Below, one piece after another: positions 36,316 through 45,024 of a stretch of DNA of 64,000 nucleotides. Location: NCBI RefSeq assembly GCF_021887715.1, contig NZ_JAIQXX010000013.1, forward strand, positions 1-64,000, given 5' to 3'. Below the pieces are notes generated by a model. That model did no database searches and was not told the origin of the DNA. It saw only the letters and a program-made list of their open reading frames with translations. The position numbers and the translations under genes are program-made. The stretch is from Winogradskyella immobilis (GTDB lineage Bacteria > Bacteroidota > Bacteroidia > Flavobacteriales > Flavobacteriaceae). Positions within the stretch are counted from its first letter, which is position 1; every line of letters starts with the position of its first letter.

Positions 36316-37155
36316 TTATAATTCCTTCTTTTGAAGTTTTGCAGAACCACTTAACTTATTTAATATTATTTTAGGTTCACCATACAAATATGTTTCTGTT
36401 GTTCCTGAAGCTTCTATAGTTATAGATTCAGTTGTTAATAATGTGGCATCACTATTAGATTCAATGATTAATGTGCTATTTTTTATTGTATAGTTTTTTC
36501 CGAAGAATTTGCCCGAATTATCAATGCGCAAATCACAAGTATCAACATCTCCTTCAATAGTGGACTTAGCACGTTGATAAATATCAAATTTAGAAATTTT
36601 ACTATTAATTAAGGCATCTAATTGGCTATCATCGCTTAAAATGAATGCTGTAGAATCTGCGGCCAAATTAAGTCGGCTTTTAGATTTCCCTGAGGAATTA
36701 AATGTAAAGTTTGAAGCTTTTATATTTAAATAAGCTCTAGAACTTCCTGTAGTTTTCAAAGAAACATCTCCTAATTCCATAGAGGTTAGTGATCTAATTT
36801 CAGTGCTGCCATTAACTTCAATATGTTTTAATAATTCGCCATAATTAATAGTGATTAATAATTTTTTCTTAGATGTAATCCGTTTTGAAGTACTGAATGT
36901 TAAAACACCGTTTACAACTTCAAAAGTTATAATATCGTGTAAGTTATTGTCAGCTTCTATCTCTATAGAAGGTTTATTGTTGAAAACAATTTCTATATTA
37001 AAATCTCCATTAATAATTAGAGATTCAAAGTCATCAACATAAGTTTGTTTTATAGTGACATCTCTGTTTCCTTTTATTCGATCTTTAATTTGGGCATAAC
37101 TTGTAAGCGTTCCACCAATTATAAGTAAAAGGGTAAAAGCTAGTTTGTTCATCAT
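36316..37155 (-). CDS. GIN-domain (DUF2807) exported protein
   Basis: The 279-residue protein has a signal peptide (LLLIIGGTLTSYAQ). A head-GIN/DUF2807 domain follows, with SLIINGDFNIEIVFN and IEIEADNNLHDIITFEV. The fold is predicted to be a right-handed beta-solenoid from the regular strand spacing. Function is unknown, but members are cell-envelope proteins often encoded near PspC-type genes, as here. It lies 134 bases downstream of a second, more repetitive GIN protein. Confidence 0.85.
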   Translation of the reverse strand: MMNKLAFTLLLIIGGTLTSYAQIKDRIKGNRDVTIKQTYVDDFESLIINGDFNIEIVFNNKPSIEIEADNNLHDIITFEVVNGVLTFSTSKRITSKKKLLITINYGELLKHIEVNGSTEIRSLTSMELGDVSLKTTGSSRAYLNIKASNFTFNSSGKSKSRLNLAADSTAFILSDDSQLDALINSKISKFDIYQRAKSTIEGDVDTCDLRIDNSGKFFGKNYTIKNSTLIIESNSDATLLTTESITIEASGTTETYLYGEPKIILNKLSGSAKLQKKEL

Positions 37156-37289
37156 CTACATTTTTTGATTTGATAAACAAATATATGCAAAAACCATCCC
37201 AAACTCTAAAATGCGTTTGAAATGGTTTAATACTGATTGATTGACTGATTTATAATTGCTAAATCTAATTTAGCATAAAATGATTGGTG

Positions 37290-38018
37290 TTATTGCTTTC
37301 TAATACTACCAGAAACCCCATTTTTTTTATTAACGATCTCAGGGTTACCAGAGTATTTAATGTTTCCACCGCTAGAAGCTTTTGCTGTTAATTCTTTAGA
37401 CGTGTTTACAGAGATATTAGATCCGCTAGAAGCATTCACTCTAGAAACTTGAGTGTCTAAATTAGAAGCTTTAATATAACTTCCGCTAGAAGCTTCAGCT
37501 TCTAAACGGTTTGTATCTCCACTTAACTTTATACCAGAACCACTAGACGAATCACAGAATAATTCTTCTGTTTTTACATCAATATCTATATGACTTCCAC
37601 TAGAGCTGTATAAGTTGAGTTCGCTGGTTTTAAATGTACTTGACGAAGATACATAAGCACCACTACTTGCTTTTATACTTGATAGATCTTTAACACTAAG
37701 CATCACTTTTTTTGATGCAGAAGATTTAATATTTGCAGTAGTAGAAATACGTAAAACATTATTCTCCACTTCTGTTGTAATAATTTCATGTAGATTTTCA
37801 TCTGCTTCTACACTTAAATTAATAGTGTTATCTTGGGTGATATATACTTCAATACCTCTACTTATTTTAACTGCGTTAAAATCTTTATCTATATATCTAT
37901 TCTCTTTAGTTACATTTCTATTGCCTGTAACTCCTTCACCTATATTAAGGTCAAAGACGCAAGAGGTCATTAATAAAGAAATTATACTCGCTGTGATTAA
38001 TCTGGCTATTGTACTCAT
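37290..38018 (-). CDS. GIN-domain (DUF2807) lipoprotein with serine/glycine-rich solenoid repeats
   Basis: The 242-residue protein has a lipobox, SLLMTSC, at about residue 20. Then come the GIN start (VKISRGIEVYITQ, VEADENLHEIITTEV) and a strongly repetitive region in which ASSGS or SSSGS recurs about every 19-22 residues (for example IKASSGAYV, LYSSSGSHI, EASSGSYI, NASSGSNI, KASSGGNI). This fits one turn of a beta-helix per repeat. It is a paralogue of the next gene downstream. It probably sits on the periplasmic or outer face. Confidence 0.88.
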   Translation of the reverse strand: MSTIARLITASIISLLMTSCVFDLNIGEGVTGNRNVTKENRYIDKDFNAVKISRGIEVYITQDNTINLSVEADENLHEIITTEVENNVLRISTTANIKSSASKKVMLSVKDLSSIKASSGAYVSSSSTFKTSELNLYSSSGSHIDIDVKTEELFCDSSSGSGIKLSGDTNRLEAEASSGSYIKASNLDTQVSRVNASSGSNISVNTSKELTAKASSGGNIKYSGNPEIVNKKNGVSGSIRKQ

Positions 38019-38122
38019 GATTGTTGTTTTTTGATTAGTGATAAATACAGTTCAAATATTTAAAAAATGATTGGTTGGTTAAATTTTAAATACCTGAACT
38101 GTTGATTGATTGGCTTGAGCTG

Positions 38123-39943
38123 TTAATTATTGTTGTCTTTAGATTTAATTTCTATACCTGTAGAATCATCAATTTTTATATTAACATCAGATTCTTTAAC
38201 ATCATTAGAATCAATATTTATGGTTTTATCACCCCATTTTAGAACAACTTCTTTATCCTCATTGTCATCTTCATCTTCATCTTCATCTGGACAATCCAGA
38301 CATTCTACATCATCTTCAATAATTTTATGAGTTTCTCCTGCTTCACTAAAAGACATAATACTTCTACTTGAACGATAATTACTTATATAGCGCCTAGTAT
38401 TTTCTTTCAGTTTAATGAAACTTCCTTCTGGTAAGTATAAGATAATTTCAATCTCTTGATCACTAAATTTATTTTCTGCGTCAGTTGTTAAATATTTATC
38501 TAAACGCAATTCGTTATTAACTAAAGCATAATTATAATCGATATTAGTAGCACGTTCTTTTGCAATTTCATAGCGACTTCCGTAAGCACTTTTTAATATT
38601 TGAATTGAAGCAATAGAATCTTTTGTAGATCTAATAATTAGGCGTATGTCAGATGATGAAATTACACGTTCATCGTTTTCATTTCTATATATACGATAGT
38701 TAGAAGTGTACCTTCTATATGAATTGTATTGACTATTATCGACCATATTTACTTTTAATGTGTCGTTAACAGTTACGTTTAAAGGAGCTTCCGTTTTAAC
38801 AGTAGCATTATTTGTAAATTCTGTGGCTTGTTTTACACCTGCTACTGCAAGACCTATTATAGAGACAAGCCATAGACCTAATAATGTAAATTTTGCAACA
38901 TTACCTATAGATTTTAAGTTGTTAATGAGTATTCTTAGTCCTAAATAAAAGATAAAGAAGAATGGTATGCCTACTACAAATAATAACAGAATTGACATTA
39001 ACCATATTGGAATATTTGCTGTATTGCCAAGTTCTAAGAAATCTATTCCTGGAAAATGGATAGCATCCGTTATACCAACCGTAAATAAGGCTACAATTAA
39101 TCCAATAAGAGTACTGATACCTGTAATGATTAATATAATACCGATAAACTTTGCAAATATTTTAAGGAAGAACATTATAACGTCTCCTAAAGACTCAAAA
39201 AAACTTCTAGAGCTCGATTTTATGCGATTGCCTTGTTTTTGAAAATCTACACCTTTAACAGAATCTGATATATTATCAGAAACGTTTTCAAAACCTTCTT
39301 TTATCTTATCTCCATGTTTTTTAAAATCGACATTTTTTACTTTTTCTGAAACCGTATCAATGCCGTCTTTAATTTTTTTTTCGATGTTGCTAATGTTCAC
39401 AGGATCACCCGTCATAGTTAGCTTTTCGGCCGTAGTTTTAGCTTCAGGAACTAAAGCCCAGAATAATAAGTATATAATAATAAATGTTCCGCCAGAGAAT
39501 ACGGTAAAAACACTCCATAATATGCGTATCCATAATACATCAACACCTAAGTAATGCCCTAAACCAGAGGCAACACCTCCTACATAAGAGCTATCCGTAT
39601 CTCTATATAATTTTTTTGATGGTCCAGACGGTCTACGTTTAGTTTGTTTTACTTGAGGTTCATCTTCAAAGATTTCGTCATCTACGATATAATCTTCTGG
39701 TTGCCCCATTATAGTAATAACTTGGTCAACAAGTGTAGTGCCTACCACTTGTTTTTCGTTTTGTATACGTTCGCTAAAAAGTTCCGCGATTCTGGCTTCG
39801 ATATCCGAAATAATTTCTGATCGTCCTTGAGAGTCTGTAAATGAACGTTTTATAGCCTCAAGATAGCGCTGTAATTTTAAGTATGCATCTTCATCGATAT
39901 GAAAGAATATACCTGCTAAATTTATATTGACTGTTTTATTCAT
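38123..39943 (-). CDS. PspC domain membrane protein
   Basis: The 606-residue protein has an N-terminal HAAS-like helical region (SEIISDIEARIAELFSERI). A PspC domain follows at about residues 110-165 (LYRDTDSSYVGGVASGLGHY, VDVLWIRILWSVFTVFSGG). After a spacer with amphipathic repeats come four to five membrane helices at about residues 245-375. The C-terminal extracytoplasmic part ends in an acidic tail with CLDC beside a run of Asp and Glu. PspC proteins sense or respond to membrane stress. The start overlaps padR by four bases. Confidence 0.88.
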   Translation of the reverse strand: MNKTVNINLAGIFFHIDEDAYLKLQRYLEAIKRSFTDSQGRSEIISDIEARIAELFSERIQNEKQVVGTTLVDQVITIMGQPEDYIVDDEIFEDEPQVKQTKRRPSGPSKKLYRDTDSSYVGGVASGLGHYLGVDVLWIRILWSVFTVFSGGTFIIIYLLFWALVPEAKTTAEKLTMTGDPVNISNIEKKIKDGIDTVSEKVKNVDFKKHGDKIKEGFENVSDNISDSVKGVDFQKQGNRIKSSSRSFFESLGDVIMFFLKIFAKFIGIILIITGISTLIGLIVALFTVGITDAIHFPGIDFLELGNTANIPIWLMSILLLFVVGIPFFFIFYLGLRILINNLKSIGNVAKFTLLGLWLVSIIGLAVAGVKQATEFTNNATVKTEAPLNVTVNDTLKVNMVDNSQYNSYRRYTSNYRIYRNENDERVISSSDIRLIIRSTKDSIASIQILKSAYGSRYEIAKERATNIDYNYALVNNELRLDKYLTTDAENKFSDQEIEIILYLPEGSFIKLKENTRRYISNYRSSRSIMSFSEAGETHKIIEDDVECLDCPDEDEDEDDNEDKEVVLKWGDKTINIDSNDVKESDVNIKIDDSTGIEIKSKDNNN

Positions 39944-40284
39944 TTTGTTGTTGTTTTTTTAGTGCTTGTTACTAGATTTACGGCATTTTGTAGTTCACTC
40001 CAAGTAGTGTTTAGTTCATTCAGAAACAATTTACCCGTTTCTGTAAGACCATAATATTTTCTTGGTGGTCCAGAAGTAGATTCTTCCCAACGGTAATTGA
40101 GCAACCCTGCGTTTTTAAGCCTTGTTAATAGTGGGTATATTGTACCTTCTACAACAAGCATCTTAGCATCTTTTAATGTGCCCAGAATCTCTGCAACGTA
40201 AGCATCATCATCTTTTAAGATGGATAGGATGCAGTATTCTAGAACACCTTTACGCATTTGTGCTTTTGTGTTTTCTATCTTCAT
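39940..40284 (-). CDS. PadR family transcriptional regulator
   Basis: The 114-residue winged-helix protein has the PadR core MRKGVLEYCILSIL, VVEGTIYPLLTRLKNAGLL and GPPRKYYGLTETGK, with a short C-terminal dimerisation helix. PadR proteins usually repress their own operon and respond to small molecules or envelope conditions. It is coupled to the pspC-like gene by a four-base overlap, a common flavobacterial pair. The upstream region contains a (TTGA)10 tract that may vary in length. Confidence 0.9.
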   Translation of the reverse strand: MKIENTKAQMRKGVLEYCILSILKDDDAYVAEILGTLKDAKMLVVEGTIYPLLTRLKNAGLLNYRWEESTSGPPRKYYGLTETGKLFLNELNTTWSELQNAVNLVTSTKKTTTK

Positions 40285-40351
40285 ATTTTAATGAGATTAA
40301 ATTTTAATAAACTGTTCATTTTTTGATTGATGATGATTAGCTGATTGATGA

Positions 40352-40395
<44 letters not shown>

Positions 40396-40402
40396 GAAAT
40401 CT

Positions 40403-40849
40403 TTATTTTAAAAAATTAATAGTTAGCGGGTAATTATATGTTTTTCCATCTCTAGCAGACAAGCTTGCTTTTACAATTAATGCGAGCTCTAATAAAAAGC
40501 CTAAAAACGCTAAGATGCCCAATCCACCTCCAATATATAGTAGAGGTGAAGGTTTGCCTATTTTAAGATGAAAATCGTAAAAACCATTAAAATCTAAAAA
40601 ATCGATACCATTTAGTATTTTAAAAATAAAAAACGGAACACTAATAGTGCCTATAATTAAAGTATATAGCAGAATACTAATTTGAAAGTTGATGACTTGC
40701 TTTCCGTTTTTATCTATAAACTCAGATTTTTCTTTATTAGCTATCCATAAAACTAAAGGTCCTATAAAATTTCCGAAAGGAATTATAAATCTAGAAAATG
40801 TAGATAGATGGATAAATGTTGCTAAATTTTTATGATGATTATCGATCAT
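40403..40849 (-). CDS. DUF4870 family membrane protein
   Basis: The 148-residue protein has the DUF4870 signatures NLATFIHLSTFSRFIIPFGNFIGPLVLW and FIDKNGKQVINFQIS, with four membrane helices. The family is often called Tic20-like by analogy, but its function is unknown. It is upstream of padR in the same direction, with a 118-base spacer filled largely by the TTGA tract. It may belong to the same envelope-stress locus. Confidence 0.88.
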   Translation of the reverse strand: MIDNHHKNLATFIHLSTFSRFIIPFGNFIGPLVLWIANKEKSEFIDKNGKQVINFQISILLYTLIIGTISVPFFIFKILNGIDFLDFNGFYDFHLKIGKPSPLLYIGGGLGILAFLGFLLELALIVKASLSARDGKTYNYPLTINFLK

Positions 40850-40996
40850 TTTTAAAAGTATATAATAGTTGCTTATGCAAATATATGTCTAAAAAAAGGT
40901 ATTATGTAAAACATAGTACTTAAATTTAACATAAAATTAACATTAGTAATGTTGTAATTTTTCACCTATTTTAGAGAAATAATAGCATCATATTTC

Positions 40997-41452
40997 ATGA
41001 AAATTACACCTTCTAAACTTAATACCTATCTAATGTTTAAACTGCCTTCAGCTTACTTTACAGGAGTTAGAGCTAAACACATAGATGATGTCAAATGCAT
41101 AGTTAAAGTAAAACATCGATGGATTAATCAAAACCCGTTTCGTTCTATGTTTTGGGCAGTCCAAGGTATGGCTGCAGAGCTAACAACAGGTGCTTTAGTA
41201 ATGAAAAAAATAAAAGAAAGTAAACGAAATATATCAATGTTAGTGGCAAATAACAGTGCTTCATTTACTAAAAAAGCAACTGGAGTTATAACCTTTGAGT
41301 GCACTGATGGAGATAAAATAGATGCTATAATTGATAAAGCAATAGCTACAGGTGAAGGCCAAACCATTTGGTTAAATGCTAATGGGGTTAATAATGATGG
41401 TGTAGAAGTCTCTCAATTTAAGTTTGAATGGACATTGAAAGTAAAGTCTTAA
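40997..41452 (+). CDS. DUF4442 family protein (hotdog-fold thioesterase-like)
   Basis: The 151-residue protein has the DUF4442 pattern: [38 protein letters not shown] and [20 protein letters not shown]4442 belongs to the hotdog thioesterase superfamily. No catalytic residue can be assigned with certainty, so enzymatic activity is an inference. It is followed 92 bases later by the AIM24-like gene. A longer frame of that gene overlaps this one's 3' end but is not the likely start. Confidence 0.82.
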   Translation: MKITPSKLNTYLMFKLPSAYFTGVRAKHIDDVKCIVKVKHRWINQNPFRSMFWAVQGMAAELTTGALVMKKIKESKRNISMLVANNSASFTKKATGVITFECTDGDKIDAIIDKAIATGEGQTIWLNANGVNNDGVEVSQFKFEWTLKVKS

Positions 41453-41544
41453 ATCTTATTGATAACTTTTTTTTTGAGATAGGTGTAACAAAGTTTAAAT
41501 CTATTCAACATATAAGTGAATCAACAAAAAACAAAGTAATAGTA

Positions 41545-42372
41545 ATGGAAAGATTACCAGATTTTAATAATAGAAACGCACACGAAATAGATTACCGTAT
41601 TTATGGTGAAGAAATGCAATTTGTAGAAATAGAACTAGATCCTAATGAAGGCGTTATTGCAGAATCGGGAAGTTTTATGATGATGGACGATGGCATTAAA
41701 ATGGAAACTATTTTTGGTGATGGATCTCAGAAAGATCAAGGCTTCTTAGGAAAAATACTTGGAGCCGGAAAACGAATACTTACTGGCGAAAGCTTATTTA
41801 TGACAGCTTTCTATAACAATTTAACAGGAAAGCGCAATGTCTCTTTTGCTTCTCCCTATCCAGGAAAAATTATACCTATAGACCTTACCGAATATAATGA
41901 AAAGTTTATTTGCCAAAAAGATGCATTTTTATGTGCGGCAAAAGGAGTTAGTGTAGGTATTGAATTTTCAAAGCGGTTAGGTAGAGGTCTATTTGGAGGA
42001 GAAGGTTTTATAATGCAGAAGTTAGAAGGAGATGGTATGGCATTTGTCCATGCTGGCGGAACCATGGCTAAAAAAGTATTACAACCTGGAGAGATAATGA
42101 GAGTAGATACAGGTTGTATCGTTGGGTTTACACAAGATGTAGATTACGATATAGAATTTGTAGGAGGCATTAAAAATTCAATTTTTGGAGGCGAAGGTTT
42201 GTTTTTTGCAAAATTGCAAGGACCAGGAACAGTATTTATACAGTCGTTACCATTTAGCAGGTTAGCAGGTCGTGTACTAGCATCAGCTCCAAGAAGTGGC
42301 GGGCGAGATAAAGGTGAAGGCAGTGTTTTAGGTGGTTTAGGGAATCTTTTAGATGGTGATAATCGATTTTAA
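41545..42372 (+). CDS. TIGR00266/AIM24 family protein
   Basis: From the ATG at 41545 the product has 275 residues. The conserved core begins [21 protein letters not shown] and continues with [47 protein letters not shown] and [12 protein letters not shown]. The frame is open back to 41428, but that extension overlaps the preceding gene and looks non-conserved. The fold is a double-stranded beta-helix repeated in two halves. The family is related to mitochondrial AIM24; its bacterial role is unknown. Confidence 0.88.
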   Translation: MERLPDFNNRNAHEIDYRIYGEEMQFVEIELDPNEGVIAESGSFMMMDDGIKMETIFGDGSQKDQGFLGKILGAGKRILTGESLFMTAFYNNLTGKRNVSFASPYPGKIIPIDLTEYNEKFICQKDAFLCAAKGVSVGIEFSKRLGRGLFGGEGFIMQKLEGDGMAFVHAGGTMAKKVLQPGEIMRVDTGCIVGFTQDVDYDIEFVGGIKNSIFGGEGLFFAKLQGPGTVFIQSLPFSRLAGRVLASAPRSGGRDKGEGSVLGGLGNLLDGDNRF

Positions 42373-42531
42373 TTTACAACTTGGCGTATTTTATTAACAT
42401 AATGCTGTGTTAAAAATCGATGTGTTTTTTAATTTAAAAATTATTTTTTCCTTATCTTGTTGAACAATTAAACCAAAAAGCTTATACAAAAAGTTACGTT
42501 ATCGTTTAAATCTAAACCTAATTAATTAACT

Positions 42532-42726
42532 ATGTCGAGAGCAATGTTTGAGTATACAAAGACTGTACTCAAAAAAGTAAGTTTTGATGCAACTTTATTT
42601 TGTAAAGAAGTTCAAAAAGCAGTAAAACGCTTATTGCCTTATGAACTGAAAGAATTAAAAATCTTTATTCAGAGTATGGTAAATCAAAAACCAGAATTAA
42701 ATCAATGTTTAATCTATTTAAAATAA
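42532..42726 (+). CDS. Small conserved hypothetical protein
   Basis: The 64-residue protein is basic and helical (FEYTKTVLKKVSFDATLFCKE, KAVKRLLPYELKELKIFIQS). It has no signal or membrane segment and a clear ATG, and is followed by a strong terminator. I remember similar short proteins in Flavobacteriaceae but no function. It stands alone between spacers of about 160 and 30 bases, so it is probably a monocistronic gene for a cytoplasmic protein. Confidence 0.7.
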   Translation: MSRAMFEYTKTVLKKVSFDATLFCKEVQKAVKRLLPYELKELKIFIQSMVNQKPELNQCLIYLK

Positions 42727-42730
42727 TCAT

Positions 42731-42756
42731 AAAAAGCGATCTACAGATCGCTTTTT
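42731..42756. terminator. Bidirectional terminator between the small protein gene and oxyR
   Basis: An 11-bp perfect stem, AAAAAGCGATC/GATCGCTTTTT, has a TACA loop and T-tracts on both strands. It serves the plus-strand gene ending at 42726 and the minus-strand oxyR ending at 42758. Confidence 0.9.
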
Positions 42757-42757
42757 T

Positions 42758-43696
42758 TTATTTAGCTACAGGACTAATAATCTTAACATTCTGAAATGCG
42801 ATAGCACCTCTTACCACTCCTGAAATCACATTATGTATCGCGTCAATAATCTGCATTTTTAATTCACTTTTATGATAAATGATGCTAACTTCTCTAGCAG
42901 GTGATGGTTCAATGAAATAACGAAGATTAGCATTAAATTTATCAGACATGTCTAAGGTATGTAAATATGGAAGGAGTGTCATTCCTAAGCCTTCATCAGA
43001 TAGTTTTATTAATGTTTCTATGCTACCACTTTCTAATTGAAAATTATCATCGATATGATCTTTAAACGTTTTACAAAGATTAATAACTCCTTCTCTAAAA
43101 CAATGCCCATCTTCTAAGAGAAGCATATCATCAACATTTAAATCAGAGATTTCCACATTATTTTTTTTAGATAATCTATGACTGTTAGGTGTATAAGCCA
43201 CAAACGGCTCATAAAACAAAGGTCTTTCCTTTATATTAGGGCTTTCTAGAGGTGTTGCCGCAATAGCAGCATCTAAATGACCTTCGTTAATACGTAATAT
43301 AATTTCTTCGGTAGTTAACTCTTCTATTTTAAGCTTAACTTTTGGATACTTATTTATAAAATTCTTTAAAAACATAGGAAGTAATGTTGGCATTACTGTT
43401 GGTATAATGCCTAATCTAAATTCTCCTCCAATAAATCCTTTTTGTTGATCTACAATATCTTGAATTCTATCCGCTTCATTTACTATATTACGAGCTTGGT
43501 ATACTATTTTTCGACCAACATCAGTTAATTCAATGGGTTTTTTGCTACGATCAAAAATTAAAATATTGAGTTCATCTTCTAATTTTTGGATTTGTGTGCT
43601 TAACGTAGGCTGAGTTACAAAACACTTTTCTGCAGCTTTAGTAAAGTTTTTATGTTCAGCTATGGCTAAAACATATTTTAATTGAGTGATTGTCAT
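42758..43696 (-). CDS. oxyR: Hydrogen peroxide sensor OxyR (LysR family)
   Basis: The 312-residue regulator has the LysR winged HTH (FTKAAEKCFVTQPTLSTQIQ) and an OxyR-type sensor domain. The two redox cysteines are at residues 199 and 208 (DGHCFREGVINLCKTF), the same numbers as in E. coli OxyR, so disulfide-based peroxide sensing is well supported. It is divergent from dps, a classical OxyR target, with a 104-base shared control region. Confidence 0.93.
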   Translation of the reverse strand: MTITQLKYVLAIAEHKNFTKAAEKCFVTQPTLSTQIQKLEDELNILIFDRSKKPIELTDVGRKIVYQARNIVNEADRIQDIVDQQKGFIGGEFRLGIIPTVMPTLLPMFLKNFINKYPKVKLKIEELTTEEIILRINEGHLDAAIAATPLESPNIKERPLFYEPFVAYTPNSHRLSKKNNVEISDLNVDDMLLLEDGHCFREGVINLCKTFKDHIDDNFQLESGSIETLIKLSDEGLGMTLLPYLHTLDMSDKFNANLRYFIEPSPAREVSIIYHKSELKMQIIDAIHNVISGVVRGAIAFQNVKIISPVAK

Positions 43697-43749
43697 TGGT
43701 ATTGAATTAGACTATAAAAATATAAAAACTATTTATAGAAACTATAGTA

Positions 43750-43777
43750 TTGTAGATTTAATTATAGCATAATTTTG
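43750..43777 (+). promoter_or_regulatory. Promoter of dps
   Basis: TTG at 43750-43752 and TAATTTTG at 43770-43777 are 17 bases apart, a full match to the Bacteroidota consensus. Just upstream, ACTAT occurs at 43711, 43728 and 43741, with ATAG at 43735, which could be an OxyR binding region, though it does not match the E. coli spacing. Confidence 0.7.
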
Positions 43778-43800
43778 TTTTAAATATAAATTTGAAGAAT

Positions 43801-44280
43801 ATGATGCTGAATAGCATAGGATTAGATACAGAAAAGACAAAGGATTTGGCTAATGATTTAAATCAATTATTAGCAAATTTTCAATTGTATTATCAGAATT
43901 TAAGAGGTATACATTGGAATATTAAAGGACGTGCGTTTTTTGACTTGCATGTAAAATTTGAAGAATTATATACAGATGCTAACCTTAAAGTTGATGAAAT
44001 AGCAGAACGGATATTAACACTTGGTGCAACACCATTACATACATTTGAAGATTATAATAAAGCCGCAAAAGTACCTGTAGGTAAAAATATAAGTAAAGAT
44101 GACCATGCTGTACAGCTTATTGTCGATTCTTTAACAGAATTACTAAAAATAGAACGACAAATTCTTGATAACTCTGATGAAGCTAATGATGAAGGAACCA
44201 ATTCAATGATGAGTGATTTTATAACTCAGCAAGAAAAAACAGTTTGGATGATGAAAGCATGGTTGGGTGAAACGGTGTAA
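43801..44280 (+). CDS. dps: Dps family ferritin-like DNA-protection protein
   Basis: From the ATG at 43801 the protein has 159 residues; a TTG nine bases earlier is unlikely. The ferroxidase ligands are all present: H38 in GIHWN, H50 in FDLHVKFEE, D65 and E69 in KVDEIAER, with the spacing of known Dps proteins. It stores iron and removes peroxide as a dodecamer. Divergence from oxyR fits peroxide induction. A strong terminator follows. Confidence 0.93.
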   Translation: MMLNSIGLDTEKTKDLANDLNQLLANFQLYYQNLRGIHWNIKGRAFFDLHVKFEELYTDANLKVDEIAERILTLGATPLHTFEDYNKAAKVPVGKNISKDDHAVQLIVDSLTELLKIERQILDNSDEANDEGTNSMMSDFITQQEKTVWMMKAWLGETV

Positions 44281-44302
44281 AATATCAGTATAGATTTTAA
44301 AT

Positions 44303-44330
44303 AAAAAGACTCCTTTTAAGGAGTCTTTTT
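44303..44330 (+). terminator. Rho-independent terminator of dps
   Basis: A 13-bp perfect stem (AAAAAGACTCCTT and its complement) with a 2-base loop is followed by TTTG. It may also act on the opposing DUF2141 transcript. Confidence 0.88.
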
Positions 44331-44359
44331 TTGTTTTGATTGATTGATGATATTTCTGT

Positions 44360-44773
44360 TTAAAAGCGGATGTTTAAACTTATGTCTTTATTGGTTACCA
44401 TAAATTTTGCGTCTTCATATTGTGGTGGGCCAAAATTCATAACATTATTTGACGCTCCAAAAGATTCTAATGGCATACCATTTTCTTTAAAATCCATTCT
44501 GCCGTTTTCATTAGCATCATGAAGTGCAAGAATAGCGTATTCTCCAGGTGCTACATTTTTAAATGTTACAGTTACTTTTCCATCTTTAATTGAAGATTCC
44601 ATTTCTGCTATAGGTTTAGCTTTCATAAAAGTATCTTTAGAGTGTAAAGCTATGCCAACTTTACCTTTATCGCTTGTAACGTTATCTATAGTTACTGTAA
44701 TGGTTTGGGTTTCTTGTGCAAAACTAAAAATTGAAGTAATAAGTAATGCTACTGTTAAGATTAAATGTTTCAT
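44360..44773 (-). CDS. DUF2141 exported protein
   Basis: The 137-residue protein has a signal peptide (LTVALLITSIFSFAQ) and a single DUF2141 beta-sandwich domain. Visible motifs are VTIDNVTSDKGKVGIALHS, FKNVAPGEYAILALHDAN, ENGRMDFKENGMPLE and the FGASNN region. The DANENGRMD stretch looks calcium-binding. Family proteins are periplasmic and of unknown function. It converges on dps. Confidence 0.88.
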   Translation of the reverse strand: MKHLILTVALLITSIFSFAQETQTITVTIDNVTSDKGKVGIALHSKDTFMKAKPIAEMESSIKDGKVTVTFKNVAPGEYAILALHDANENGRMDFKENGMPLESFGASNNVMNFGPPQYEDAKFMVTNKDISLNIRF

Positions 44774-44961
44774 AATGGTTTGTTTTTTGATGTATTTGTT
44801 ATTATTGATTCAAATATCTAACAAACCTCAAAGGTTTTATAATAAGAATTACTGAGCTGTAATTTTTACAGGATGAATTGTTGTTTTATTACGTAAGGAT
44901 AGAAAAGGGACAAGCAACAAGAGGCATGAGAGTGTGAGTAGCTTTAAATTTTAAGTTTGTA

Positions 44962-45024
44962 ACCAACAACCAACAACCAACAGCCAACAGCCAACAGCCA
45001 ACAACCAACAACCAACAATCAACT
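44962..45024. repeat. Heptanucleotide tandem repeat (ACCAACA)n
   Basis: Eight consecutive 7-base units (three ACCAACA, three GCCAACA, two ACCAACA) are followed by a diverged ninth that runs into the stop codon of the DUF58 gene. The rest of the 249-base gap between DUF2141 and DUF58 contains nothing I recognise. Confidence 0.93.

Noticed and set aside
39360..39554. Plus-strand open frames opposite the pspC-like gene
   Set aside because: They mirror the codons of the real gene on the other strand, and no homology or promoter supports them.
43735..43745. ATAG-AAA-CTAT as a canonical OxyR half-site
   Set aside because: The E. coli OxyR motif has seven bases between the ATAG and CTAT elements, not three. 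It is kept only as part of a general observation.
44962..45024. Possible CRISPR-like repeats
   Set aside because: The units are seven bases with no spacers, and no cas genes are nearby. It is a simple tandem repeat.
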